Of a DNA stretch of 64,000 nt, positions 25,198 through 33,980 are shown piece by piece; positions within the stretch are counted from its first letter, which is position 1, and the number at the start of each line of letters is the position of its first letter. The DNA comes from Ornithinibacillus bavariensis. Its GTDB lineage: Bacteria; Bacillota; Bacilli; Bacillales; Amphibacillaceae. The notes beneath the pieces were generated by a model. The model was not told where the DNA came from. It ran no database searches and worked only from the letters and a program-made list of their open reading frames with translations. The position numbers and the translations under genes are program-made. The stretch covers positions 62,001 through 126,000 of the forward strand of contig NZ_JBNPWZ010000004.1 in the NCBI RefSeq assembly GCF_050433565.1. The letters are read 5' to 3'.

Positions 25198-26592
25198 GTG
25201 AAGTGGAAGCTTACCGGAAGATATATACTTTCCATCGTCTTAGTTGTAACACTCGTTGTTTTCATAAATATTTTTACTATGCTTGCTTTAATATCTGCCC
25301 AGGCAATTTTTAACATACCAATATTTCAAGGAAACGAAACATCTCCCGAACTTTTTACAAGACAATTCCAAGATAAGATTAATATAGTAAATGATCATGT
25401 GACTATTACAGAAGCGGGAAAAAAAGCATTGGATGAAGAAAATGCATGGATCCAGGTTTTAGATGAAAATGGTAAGGTAATTTATAGCTATAGAACGCCT
25501 ATGGGAGTTAAGGAAAAATACACGCCATCCGATATCGTTCAAACATATAAATACAAGGAAGTTAATGCAGAAACAACGTTTTTTGTTGGTGGAAAAGAAG
25601 ATTACAGTTATTTTATTGGGATAGAGAACCCCGCTTTAAATCGCTATGTCATTTCAATTGATAATCGAACCATAAATCATGTGGTTAAGATTAGCGGCAT
25701 TGTTTTTATTATAGATATTTTCATCGCCTTGCTTATTGGCTACTTTTTTAGTAAACGGCTAACACAGCCTTTACAAACACTTATTAATGGGATTAAACGA
25801 TTGGCAAATAAGGACTACGCTGTCAATTATGTGCCAAAAGGGGTTTATAAAGATGTCTTTCAAAATGTCAACTTTCTATCTAATCAGCTAACAGCCAATG
25901 AAAAGGAAAGAAAGAAATTGGAGATAATGAGAGAAGATTGGATTGGAAATATCTCTCATGATATAAAAACACCACTAGCATCTATTCAAGGATATGCTGA
26001 ATTAATTAAAGATCAAGACTATGACTTTTCTATAGGAGAAATAAGGGAGTATGCCGGAATAATTGAACAAAAGTCATTATATATAAAAGAGGTTATCGAA
26101 GATTTGAATTTAACCACAAGGTTGAAAAATAAAGCACTATTTTTAAACAAAAAAACGGTTAATATTGTTGATTTATTAAGAAATATTGTGATTGATATAT
26201 TAAATGATCCTAAATATTCTAATCGTCATATCGTATTTCAAGTAACGCAAGAGAAGATTCTTGTAGAAATTGATGAAATTCTATTTCGAAGGGCCATCAA
26301 TAATTTAATTTATAATGCAATTGTTCATAATGATGAAAATGTACGAATAGATGTGATAATAGAGAAAGAAGAACGTACACATCTCAGAATAAAGGATAAC
26401 GGAAAAGGAATAGAGAAAAAAGAACTCGACAAAATTTTTGACCGTTATTACCGAGGAACAAATACTGGAGATGCACATAGAGGTTCTGGACTAGGAATGG
26501 CAATAGCTAAAGATATCATTCAGGAGCATAAGGGAGAGCTTACGGTTAGCAGTGAGATTGGTCACGGGACGACGATTGATATTAAACTTTGA
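25198..26592 (+). CDS. Sensor histidine kinase with an extracellular domain
   Basis: 464 aa from a GTG start. Membrane helix 1 at ~9-33, an extracellular sensor of ~125 residues, membrane helix 2 at ~160-182, a HAMP linker, then HisKA with the phospho-His in GNISHDIKTPLASIQGYAEL (about 260) and HATPase boxes N (NNLIYNAIVHN), G1 (IKDNGKGIE) and G2 (GSGLGMAI). BceS-type kinases lack an extracellular sensor, so this kinase differs from the usual partner of BceAB-like transporters and may sense the peptide or envelope state itself. Confidence 0.92.
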   Translation: MKWKLTGRYILSIVLVVTLVVFINIFTMLALISAQAIFNIPIFQGNETSPELFTRQFQDKINIVNDHVTITEAGKKALDEENAWIQVLDENGKVIYSYRTPMGVKEKYTPSDIVQTYKYKEVNAETTFFVGGKEDYSYFIGIENPALNRYVISIDNRTINHVVKISGIVFIIDIFIALLIGYFFSKRLTQPLQTLINGIKRLANKDYAVNYVPKGVYKDVFQNVNFLSNQLTANEKERKKLEIMREDWIGNISHDIKTPLASIQGYAELIKDQDYDFSIGEIREYAGIIEQKSLYIKEVIEDLNLTTRLKNKALFLNKKTVNIVDLLRNIVIDILNDPKYSNRHIVFQVTQEKILVEIDEILFRRAINNLIYNAIVHNDENVRIDVIIEKEERTHLRIKDNGKGIEKKELDKIFDRYYRGTNTGDAHRGSGLGMAIAKDIIQEHKGELTVSSEIGHGTTIDIKL

Positions 26593-26663
26593 AGCCCCCT
26601 TGTAAAATGAAACATTGTTGAGTTTTAAAAATTACTTTCGTATTTTAAATGCAAACTTCAGAA

Positions 26664-27587
26664 TCACAAAGAAACGGTTGGTTCAATTACGGTCAATGTA
26701 TTTTCTGTTGAATTTAGATTTACAGTAGCACCTATTGGAATAGCAGCTTTATAATAGCCATGACCAGTAGCAAGGTTGATTGCCAGTGGTTTTCCTAAGG
26801 GAACTAATAAAGCATTAATTAAATCTTCATAAGTTGTACGATAAGATACAAAGCAATTCGTACATTCGCCCATGATAATACCAAGACAGTCTTGAAATTT
26901 ACCTGACATTAATAATTGCGTTAAATACCTGAAAACCATTGTAGTTGGAGAGTGGGTTTCCTCTAAAAAAAGTATTTTTCCGTTTGTATTAATCTCATAT
27001 GGTGTACCGAGTGCATTTACTAACGATGTCATATTTCCACCTACTATTGGGCCTGTTACATTTCCTGGTATTAAACCCCTCAGGTCTAGATTTGGTGGAT
27101 TTTGAATTATCCTAGGGGAATTCAACGTCGATGTTGCTTCAAAAAATTGATTGAAGTTATAAGTAGGTGTTTCTGGTCTAAAGTCAATAAGCATTAAACT
27201 ATGGAAAGTAATTAAATTACTAAATTGATATAAACTATTTAATAAAACCGTCATGTCACTAAAACCAGAAATAATTTTAGGATTCTGTCTTATGACATCG
27301 AAATTCAGATAGGGTAGAATAGTCTGAACCCCAGTCCCTCCACGTGTAGCAAGTATCATTTTAACACTCGGATCTCTGAACATATTCATTAAATCCTCTG
27401 CTCTTTGTTGAGGTGATGCCGATACAATGCCATCATAGGAATAAACTTGTCTGCCAAAAACGATATTAAAGCCTATATTTCTCAAGAATTGTACGCCTGT
27501 ATTAATAGTATTCGCATCAAGAGGGCTGCCAAGTGTAACTAATCCAATTGTATCTCCTCTTTGTAACAATGGGGGTCTTATTGCCAT
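26664..27587 (-). CDS. S66 serine peptidase (LD-carboxypeptidase / MccF type)
   Basis: 307 aa from ATG 27587, which has GAGGGAG eight bases upstream; a GTG three codons earlier overlaps that site. Catalytic Ser110 is in IISGFSDMTVLL, a Glu is in ILFLEETHSP and the His is in LATGHGYYKAAIPIG, so the Ser-Glu-His triad of family S66 is complete. Members either trim muropeptides (LdcA) or cleave toxic peptidyl-nucleotides (MccF, microcin C immunity). The protein is cytoplasmic. It lies between two antimicrobial-peptide transport modules, which makes a detoxification role plausible but unproven. Confidence 0.88.
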   Translation of the reverse strand: MAIRPPLLQRGDTIGLVTLGSPLDANTINTGVQFLRNIGFNIVFGRQVYSYDGIVSASPQQRAEDLMNMFRDPSVKMILATRGGTGVQTILPYLNFDVIRQNPKIISGFSDMTVLLNSLYQFSNLITFHSLMLIDFRPETPTYNFNQFFEATSTLNSPRIIQNPPNLDLRGLIPGNVTGPIVGGNMTSLVNALGTPYEINTNGKILFLEETHSPTTMVFRYLTQLLMSGKFQDCLGIIMGECTNCFVSYRTTYEDLINALLVPLGKPLAINLATGHGYYKAAIPIGATVNLNSTENTLTVIEPTVSL

Positions 27588-28022
27588 ATTTTCCACTCCC
27601 TCTCCACAATTAAAACTTATTGATAATAAAGGGTATTATAAAGTGAATTGAAATATGTCATATTCAAGATAACTACGAATTAAATGCATAAACAATTAAT
27701 GTATAGTGCGAAAAAAGGTATGTAATAAAAGTGTAGTTACTTGTTCAACTATATGGCGAGGAAAACAAAATACATAATTTTAAAGGAAAAAGCTTGGGAT
27801 AAGCAATGAACGAGGCTACTTCTGTAACCAAGAAGTAATAAAACGAAGGAAATGTATCCTGACTGTTGGTAGCCAATTATCATAGAAGCCAAGATCTATA
27901 TTCTTCCCATTTTCCTCATCATAGTGCACTTTTTTTCCTAAAACTAAAAAAATAAGCCGCAATGTCCACCGTGTTAATGCTAGAATATGATTTAAATATA
28001 AACAGTAATGGAGGATTTACAG
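27588..28022. other. Intergenic region between divergent units
   Basis: About 430 bases. No ORF with a convincing ribosome site. A small hairpin TACTTCT / AGAAGTA lies at 27817-27837 without a T tract. Promoters for the flanking genes are presumed but not clear. Confidence 0.4.
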
Positions 28023-28721
28023 ATGCAAGACAAAATATTGTTAATAGAAGATGATCCAGCAATTTCTGAGATGGTTACAAGCTTTTTATCTAAAGAGGGA
28101 TTCTGTGTTGTCCATGCATCAGATGGGAAAGAGGCGATGGATTTATTTGAACAACAATCATTTGATTTGGTCTTACTAGACTTAATGTTACCGAAACAGA
28201 GCGGTATGGACTGTTTGAAGCAGATGAGAGACCAAAGTCTTGTTCCAGTGCTTATTATATCTGCAAAAGACAGTGATGTAGATAAAGCGTTAGGTCTGGG
28301 TTTTGGCGCAGATGATTATCTTGCAAAGCCATTTTCTGTGATTGAATTACTTGCAAGGGTGAAGGCTTCCATTAGAAGAGCAACTGAGTATTCCCACCAG
28401 AAAGAAAAAAGAGAGCAACAGATTATTCAAATCCATGAGCTTAGGATAGATATAGATAATTTTCAGATTTACAAAAATGAAAAGTCTATCAAACTAACAA
28501 ATAAAGAATGGGAAATATTAAAGTTGTTTGTTCAGTATCCTACAAAAGTATTTACGAAAGAACAAATTTACCGTTTGGTTTGGAAAGAAGAATATTATGG
28601 AGATGAAAATGTGATTAACGTCCATATGAGTAGATTAAGAGAAAAAATAGAAGATGACCCAGGGAAACCAAAATATATAGAAACATTATGGGGTATTGGT
28701 TATAGGTTAGGTGAATTCTAA
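28023..28721 (+). CDS. OmpR-family response regulator (second system)
   Basis: 232 aa from ATG 28023; the ATG five codons earlier is part of the ribosome site (ATGGAGG), so the later one is used. Receiver with acidic pair Asp10-Asp11, phospho-acceptor Asp53 (LLDLMLPKQSG) and Lys in LAKPF. Winged-helix DNA-binding domain ~135-230 (LTNKEWEILKLFVQYPTKVF, VINVHMSRLREKIE). Directly followed by its kinase and then by an ABC exporter, the common arrangement of bacitracin/lantibiotic-responsive systems. Confidence 0.93.
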   Translation: MQDKILLIEDDPAISEMVTSFLSKEGFCVVHASDGKEAMDLFEQQSFDLVLLDLMLPKQSGMDCLKQMRDQSLVPVLIISAKDSDVDKALGLGFGADDYLAKPFSVIELLARVKASIRRATEYSHQKEKREQQIIQIHELRIDIDNFQIYKNEKSIKLTNKEWEILKLFVQYPTKVFTKEQIYRLVWKEEYYGDENVINVHMSRLREKIEDDPGKPKYIETLWGIGYRLGEF

Positions 28722-29657
28722 ATGATAGTTATTTTACTGTGCTTTATCTTTAGTTTAATTGCTTTAAATTTAATCCAGTATATTCAAAGGAAAAATAGAG
28801 ATACCCATCTTGATTATTTAGCTGAGAAGCTTGAACAAATTTTAGAACGAGAGACGATGGAACGATTGCTGTTAATGACCGATGATAAAAAATTACAAGC
28901 ATTGCTCATAAACATAAATAAATTGCTTGATAAACATCAACAGGAAATCGCAAAGTACAATCAATCAAGACATTCCATGAAAAGAATGCTAACCAATATC
29001 TCGCACGATTTAAAAACACCGTTAACAGTCGTATTGGGTTATATTGAAATGGTTCAGAAGGACGAAACAATTAACCAAAACGAACAAGAAAGGCTGTTAT
29101 TACAAGTTCATCGTAAAACCGTAGAGATTATTGATTTTATGAATGCCTTTTTCGATTTAGCGAGACTTGAATCAGGTGATAAAGAAATTCCGCTTACAAA
29201 AATAAATGTCAATGAGATTTGTAAGGATAATTTACTTTCATTCTATGACATTGTCCAATTAAACGGATTAACGATAGATTTCCAATTACCAGATGACCCC
29301 ATTCATGTATTAGGAAATAAAGAAGCATTGGACAGAGTCTTACAAAATCTATTGTCAAATGCCATCCAATATGGCAGTGACGGAAATATACTTGGTTTAA
29401 CCCTATCTGTTAACGAAAAACATGTCTATATTGAGGTATGGGACAAAGGAAAAGGAATTGAGGAGCAGAAGCAAGATCTTGTTTTTGAAAGAATGTTCAC
29501 GTTAGAAGAATCAAGAAACAAAGCCTTTTACGGAAGCGGGTTAGGATTAACAATTACGAAAAGACTACTAGAACAAATGAATGGGACGATCCATGTACAG
29601 AGTATTCCATATGAGAAAACGGTATTTACGGTTGCGTTACCACGGATTACCTACTAA
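28722..29657 (+). CDS. Short sensor histidine kinase
   Basis: 311 aa starting at the base after the regulator's stop. A single N-terminal membrane helix (residues 1-20) with almost nothing outside the cell, then a coiled-coil linker, HisKA with phospho-His in LTNISHDLKTPLTVVLGYIEM (about 100) and HATPase boxes (LQNLLSNAIQYG, VWDKGKGIEEQ, GSGLGLTI). The near-absence of a sensor domain suggests that it reads the signal from a partner, probably the ABC transporter encoded next to it. Confidence 0.92.
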   Translation: MIVILLCFIFSLIALNLIQYIQRKNRDTHLDYLAEKLEQILERETMERLLLMTDDKKLQALLININKLLDKHQQEIAKYNQSRHSMKRMLTNISHDLKTPLTVVLGYIEMVQKDETINQNEQERLLLQVHRKTVEIIDFMNAFFDLARLESGDKEIPLTKINVNEICKDNLLSFYDIVQLNGLTIDFQLPDDPIHVLGNKEALDRVLQNLLSNAIQYGSDGNILGLTLSVNEKHVYIEVWDKGKGIEEQKQDLVFERMFTLEESRNKAFYGSGLGLTITKRLLEQMNGTIHVQSIPYEKTVFTVALPRITY

Positions 29658-29750
29658 CTTAAGAAATAAGTAAGAATGAAGAAAGAGAAAAACAACATCC
29701 GCTTAGTACAATACATATATAGCCAAACTTGAGGAAAGGAAGGAAATCCG

Positions 29751-30689
29751 GTGCATATCATAAGGACACATAACGTTACAAAATGTTTTCAAGGGAAAGA
29801 AGTCGTATCAAACGTAAATATAAATGTTAAAAAAGGCGAAATTTATGGGTTACTCGGTCCGAATGGATCAGGAAAAACAACACTAATGAAAATGCTGACA
29901 AATTTAATAAAACCTACAGCTGGAGAAATTGAGATTTTTGGTCAGCGATTAACGCCTTCTTCGTCGTACGCTGTGTTAGGAAGAATAGGAAGTATGATTG
30001 AGTTTCCGATTTTTTATGAGAAATTTACAGCAAAGGAAAACCTAGAGCTTCACTGTGAATATATGGGCTATCATAATAAAAAAGCGATAAATGAAGTATT
30101 AGAAATGGTTCATTTAATAAATATTGTCAATAAACCAGTAGAAAACTTTTCACTAGGGATGAAGCAACGCTTAGGTATTGCAAGAGCCATTATTACAAGA
30201 CCTGAACTATTGATTCTCGACGAACCAATAAATGGACTAGATCCGGTGGGAATTCGTGAAATAAGAAATTTGTTCAAATTACTCGCTAAGGAATATAACA
30301 TCACAATGATAATCTCTAGTCACATCCTAGCTGAAATGGAACAAATGGCAGATACGGTCGGAGTAATTAATAAAGGAAAGTTAATTGAAGAGGTATCTAT
30401 GGAAGCAATGAGAGAAAGAAATACAGAATATATCGAAATAATAACGCCAGACATTACAAGTGCTTGCTTTGTCCTCGAACATAGACTGTATTTGCGAAAT
30501 TTTAAAGTGGTCGATCAGAAAATTATCCGTATTTTCGATCAAAATGTGTCACAAAAGGAAATTTCAAAAACATTGATACTAAACGACATCGAAATGGAGT
30601 CAATGAGTAAAAAAGTCACGTCCTTAGAAGAATATTTTATGGGATTAGTGGAAAAAGAAAATCAGAATCAGGTAGTTAAACATGAATAA
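29751..30689 (+). CDS. BcrA-type ABC transporter ATPase
   Basis: 312 aa from GTG 29751, with AAGGAAGG upstream. Walker A GPNGSGKTT, signature FSLGMKQRLG and Walker B LLILDEPINGLDP are intact. The ~80-residue C-terminal extension (IITPDITSACFVLEHRLYL) is typical of BcrA/lantibiotic-immunity ATPases. Together with the ABC-2 permease it should pump out or expel a peptide antibiotic such as bacitracin or a lantibiotic. It lies in the same direction as the two-component genes, ~90 bases after the kinase, so it is probably co-regulated. Confidence 0.9.
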   Translation: MHIIRTHNVTKCFQGKEVVSNVNINVKKGEIYGLLGPNGSGKTTLMKMLTNLIKPTAGEIEIFGQRLTPSSSYAVLGRIGSMIEFPIFYEKFTAKENLELHCEYMGYHNKKAINEVLEMVHLINIVNKPVENFSLGMKQRLGIARAIITRPELLILDEPINGLDPVGIREIRNLFKLLAKEYNITMIISSHILAEMEQMADTVGVINKGKLIEEVSMEAMRERNTEYIEIITPDITSACFVLEHRLYLRNFKVVDQKIIRIFDQNVSQKEISKTLILNDIEMESMSKKVTSLEEYFMGLVEKENQNQVVKHE

Positions 30690-30702
30690 AGGTGGTGTAG
30701 AT

Positions 30703-31395
30703 ATGTTTACGCTAATGAAATTGGAATTGAAAAAATTAAAAATAGGTTGGTATGTAAACGGAACAATTATTGCAAATATCCTTATCCTTTCGGTCCTATT
30801 TGTCATTAGTTTCATTGAAAAGTTGGAAGGCAATGTTGTTTTTCGCGACTACGACGAAGTTTTTATTATTATCGGCGCATTTGTAAGAGCAACGTTTATA
30901 ATTTTTGCGGCAGTCTTAATTGCAAAGTTAGTTATCGAGGAGTTTAAAAATAAAACAATTACGGTATTGTTTACGTATCCAATCAATCGAAAGAAGTTAC
31001 TTGGTATAAAATTACTTATTATCGGCACCTTAACCTTTATTACGATTATTATTTCTAACCTTTTCGTACTTGGTTCATTTATCGCATTGAATCCATATTT
31101 TCAAATCATCTCAGATCCTCTTTCATTGAAAATGGTAGTCCAACAAATTATTTCAATCATTACATTTGCTTTTGCAGCAGCAGGAACTAGTTTAATTAGT
31201 TTATATTTTGGAATGCGGAACTATTCTGTACCGGCTACAATTATTTCGTCGATTGTCATCGTTGCATTAATTAGTTCTCATAATCCGGTCTTTTCTATAG
31301 CTTCAATCGTTTATATCCCGTTAACATTAGCTATCATTGGTATTTTAATTGCTTTTCTATCTATTAGAAGAATAGAAAAAATAGATATTATTTGA
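30703..31395 (+). CDS. ABC-2 type permease subunit of the BcrA exporter
   Basis: 230 aa from ATG 30703; AAAGGTGG lies seven bases upstream, whereas the ATG seven codons earlier has none. Six membrane helices: ~18-38, 55-78, 98-122, 142-168, 176-195 and 203-222. The N-terminus LMKLELKKLKIGWYVNGTI is typical of lantibiotic/bacitracin permeases. It forms the membrane half of the exporter with the preceding ATPase. There is only one permease gene, so a homodimer is expected. Confidence 0.86.
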   Translation: MFTLMKLELKKLKIGWYVNGTIIANILILSVLFVISFIEKLEGNVVFRDYDEVFIIIGAFVRATFIIFAAVLIAKLVIEEFKNKTITVLFTYPINRKKLLGIKLLIIGTLTFITIIISNLFVLGSFIALNPYFQIISDPLSLKMVVQQIISIITFAFAAAGTSLISLYFGMRNYSVPATIISSIVIVALISSHNPVFSIASIVYIPLTLAIIGILIAFLSIRRIEKIDII

Positions 31396-31480
31396 GGAAA
31401 CAGTGTTCATTTGAAACTTATTCTTGTAAAATAACAGGCTTTGCCTGTGTGAAAACAAGTCTATAATCGATGTAACAAAA

Positions 31481-31547
31481 GGATCTCCAATCGTAGAATA
31501 GAGATGGCCGTCAAACCGACTCTAAAAAACGAGAGGAGATCTATTTT
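31481..31547 (+). other. Structured terminator-like element or leader remnant
   Basis: Outer stem GATCTCC / GGAGATC, an internal loop, TCG/CGA, then an inner hairpin TAGAG...CTCTA, followed by ATTTTTAT. It ends the ABC operon region; a small ACAGGC-TTT-GCCTGT hairpin lies at 31434-31448. A short open frame starts with ATG at 31549 but runs into the antisense end of the LysR gene. Confidence 0.45.
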
Positions 31548-31603
31548 TATGTCGTGTGACAATAGTTTAACACACACAGATTTATATGTTAGCAGAGTAT
31601 CCT

Positions 31604-32482
31604 CTATACCTTTTGTATCATTTCTATAAAATTCTCGGCAGCCTTGGACAAGCTATGATCTTTAAGCCATATTAATCCAACTGATCCGCTCAGTTCGGTT
31701 GTGTTTGATATTCGATAAGCATTTATGGGGTATCCAGTATATCGTTTAAGTAGCGTTTCAGGAACTATAGATGTAGCGAAGTCAGATGTAACTAGATCCA
31801 TCAAAAGACTGATATCAGAACACTCCCCAACAATATTAGGTTGTAGTTTAAATCGGGAAAATGCTTCTAAAATTAAGTAATGCACACCTAATCCCTCCGT
31901 ACTTGGGAACAGGAGTGGATAATGTTCAATTTCAGCAAGCGATACATCTCGATCAAAAGCGGTATGCTCCTTCGATGTGATGAAATAAAAAGGCTCGTTA
32001 CAGAGGTGGAGTACAGAAAAATCGTCCAAATCTAATGGTAAGCGAATAATTGCAAGCTCCACAATTCGTTCCCTGACTAATTGACAAAGATAGGAGGATT
32101 CATTTTGTTGAATTTTATACGTTACCTTTGGAAATTTTTTTTTAAATTGTTTAAGTGCACGAGGCAACCCGCTTACCGAAAATGTGTTTACTCCAATCGT
32201 AAGTCTTCCATTTACACCTTTCCCGACTTCCTTTACCTCTGTTTTCGTTTCTTCCATCAATTGAGTTATTTGTAGCGCATTTTTATATAGAGCCTTTCCC
32301 GCCTCCGTCACCTCTAGAAGTTTACCACTTCTCTCGACTAACTTAGAACCAAGTTCTTCTTCCATGGCTTTTAATTGCTGGCTTAATGGTGGTTGGGACA
32401 TATGCAACCTTTTAGCAGCAGCAGAAATTTTCCGTTCTTCTACAATAGCAATAAAATAGCGTAGTTGTCTTATATCCATCAT
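31604..32482 (-). CDS. LysR-family transcriptional regulator
   Basis: 292 aa, ATG preceded by GAGG. N-terminal HTH 1-60 (MDIRQLRYFIAIVEERKISA, LHMSQPPLSQQLKAMEEELG), then a periplasmic-binding-like effector domain in two lobes. Divergent from the CodA-like amidohydrolase genes, so it is probably their regulator; the 250-bp gap holds a 25-bp palindrome. The effector is unknown, perhaps the substrate of the amidohydrolases. Confidence 0.92.
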   Translation of the reverse strand: MMDIRQLRYFIAIVEERKISAAAKRLHMSQPPLSQQLKAMEEELGSKLVERSGKLLEVTEAGKALYKNALQITQLMEETKTEVKEVGKGVNGRLTIGVNTFSVSGLPRALKQFKKKFPKVTYKIQQNESSYLCQLVRERIVELAIIRLPLDLDDFSVLHLCNEPFYFITSKEHTAFDRDVSLAEIEHYPLLFPSTEGLGVHYLILEAFSRFKLQPNIVGECSDISLLMDLVTSDFATSIVPETLLKRYTGYPINAYRISNTTELSGSVGLIWLKDHSLSKAAENFIEMIQKV

Positions 32483-32670
32483 TAGTTTCCTCTCTATTTC
32501 ATATATGGAAAAAGTAAGTAAAGATAACTTTATTAATATTTTTCATATAATTATCCTCATGATACCATATTTATAGACAAGATGCGGGCTATTAAAGGGA
32601 TAGAAGGAATTTTTAGATTTTTCTAGTAGTTATGCTTACCGCATGTAGCAGGACTCCAGACTTTAAGGAA

Positions 32671-32695
32671 AATAGACAGTTTAAATTTGTCTATT
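32671..32695. promoter_or_regulatory. 25-bp palindrome, candidate LysR operator
   Basis: Arms AATAGACA / TGTCTATT, perfect over eight bases, around a TTTAAA centre. A decayed relative (TATAGACA ... CTATTAAAG) lies about 100 bases upstream near 32570-32597. It precedes the TTG start of the first amidohydrolase gene by about 40 bases. Confidence 0.55.
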
Positions 32696-32732
32696 AAAGT
32701 TTAGAAGAAAATTATAAAAGGAGAGTATTTTT

Positions 32733-33980
32733 TTGACATTATTATTAAAGAATGTGCGTTTGGAAACAGGATATTTGTATGATAAAACGTTTGTAATAGC
32801 TACAAAAACAAACATATTTGATGTATTGATTGAGAATGGAAAATTTATTGAAATAGCCCCAACGATTGAAACAAGCAATGTAGAAGTAGTAGATGCCAAA
32901 AAGCAGCTCCTTGTTCCATCGTTCAAGGAAATGCATACACATATTGATAAAACATACTTCAGTGGTGAGTGGAAAGCGCCAACGCCAACTACTGAAGGGA
33001 TATTTTCTCGTTTAAAAGAAGAAGCGATATTACTACCAAAGCAATTGGAGGTAGCCGAAGAAAGGGCACATGCCATGGTCCAGCATTATATAAAAAAGGG
33101 ACATACACATATTCGTACACATGTGAATATTGATCCACAAATTGAGACTAAACATATGGAAATTGCCAAGTGTGTTTTGGAAAGCTATCGCAATCAAATC
33201 ACGTATGAAATCGTTGCATTCCCACAACATGGTTTATTACGCAATGGCCAGGTATTCTTAACAATCCTTGAAAAAGCATTACAAATGGGTGCTACACATA
33301 TCGGAGGGGTAGATCCTGCTTTAGTTGATCGAAATAGCGGAGAAGTTTTAAAAACAACATTTCAATTAGCTGAAAAATATGATGTCGGAATTGATATTCA
33401 TTTACATGAACAAAACACATTAGGTGAATTTGAAATTCAACAAATTATCCATGAAATTGAACAACGTTCTTTTAAAAAGGAAGTTACCCTTAGTCACGCA
33501 TTTGCACTGGCAGATTTACCTCAAAAATCATTAGACAAGCTAGTAAAACAAATGGCTACGAATAACATTAGCGTGACGACAACAGTTCCTATTGGCCCAG
33601 GCCCAATTACAATTCCTGTGAAATATTTGTATGATAACGGTGTGAAGGTTTCGATTGGACATGATAGCCTTGTTGATCACTGGTCTCCATTTGGAAGTGG
33701 TGATACGGTTCAAAAATTAAATCAGTTTATCCAACGTTTTGGCTACATTGATGAATGGCATATTGGACAGTCCATGAAATATGCTACTGGTGGTTTAACA
33801 CCATTAAATGACGCTGGTGAAAGACAGTGGCCAAAAATAGGAGATACGGCTAACGGGCTACTTGTGGATGCAGTGAGCTCTGCACATCTAGTTGCCAGAC
33901 AATGCCCTATTTCGACAGTGATTTCAAAGGGAAGAATAATTCATGAAGAAGAGATAGAGCTAAAGGGGGAATATCGATGA
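32733..33980 (+). CDS. CodA-like metal-dependent amidohydrolase (copy 1)
   Basis: 415 aa from a TTG start with AAAGGAGAG upstream. Cytosine-deaminase-like family: first metal motif MHTHIDKTY, then HIRTHVNIDP and YEIVAFPQHGLL, third ligand in DIHLHE, TLSHAF, and the catalytic Asp in VSIGHDSLVDHW. All metal and catalytic positions of the family look intact. It should deaminate or hydrolyse a ring amide or amine (pyrimidine or triazine-like) in the cytoplasm; the true substrate is unknown. The stop overlaps the start of a paralogue by four bases. Probably controlled by the divergent LysR gene. Confidence 0.87.
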   Translation: MTLLLKNVRLETGYLYDKTFVIATKTNIFDVLIENGKFIEIAPTIETSNVEVVDAKKQLLVPSFKEMHTHIDKTYFSGEWKAPTPTTEGIFSRLKEEAILLPKQLEVAEERAHAMVQHYIKKGHTHIRTHVNIDPQIETKHMEIAKCVLESYRNQITYEIVAFPQHGLLRNGQVFLTILEKALQMGATHIGGVDPALVDRNSGEVLKTTFQLAEKYDVGIDIHLHEQNTLGEFEIQQIIHEIEQRSFKKEVTLSHAFALADLPQKSLDKLVKQMATNNISVTTTVPIGPGPITIPVKYLYDNGVKVSIGHDSLVDHWSPFGSGDTVQKLNQFIQRFGYIDEWHIGQSMKYATGGLTPLNDAGERQWPKIGDTANGLLVDAVSSAHLVARQCPISTVISKGRIIHEEEIELKGEYR

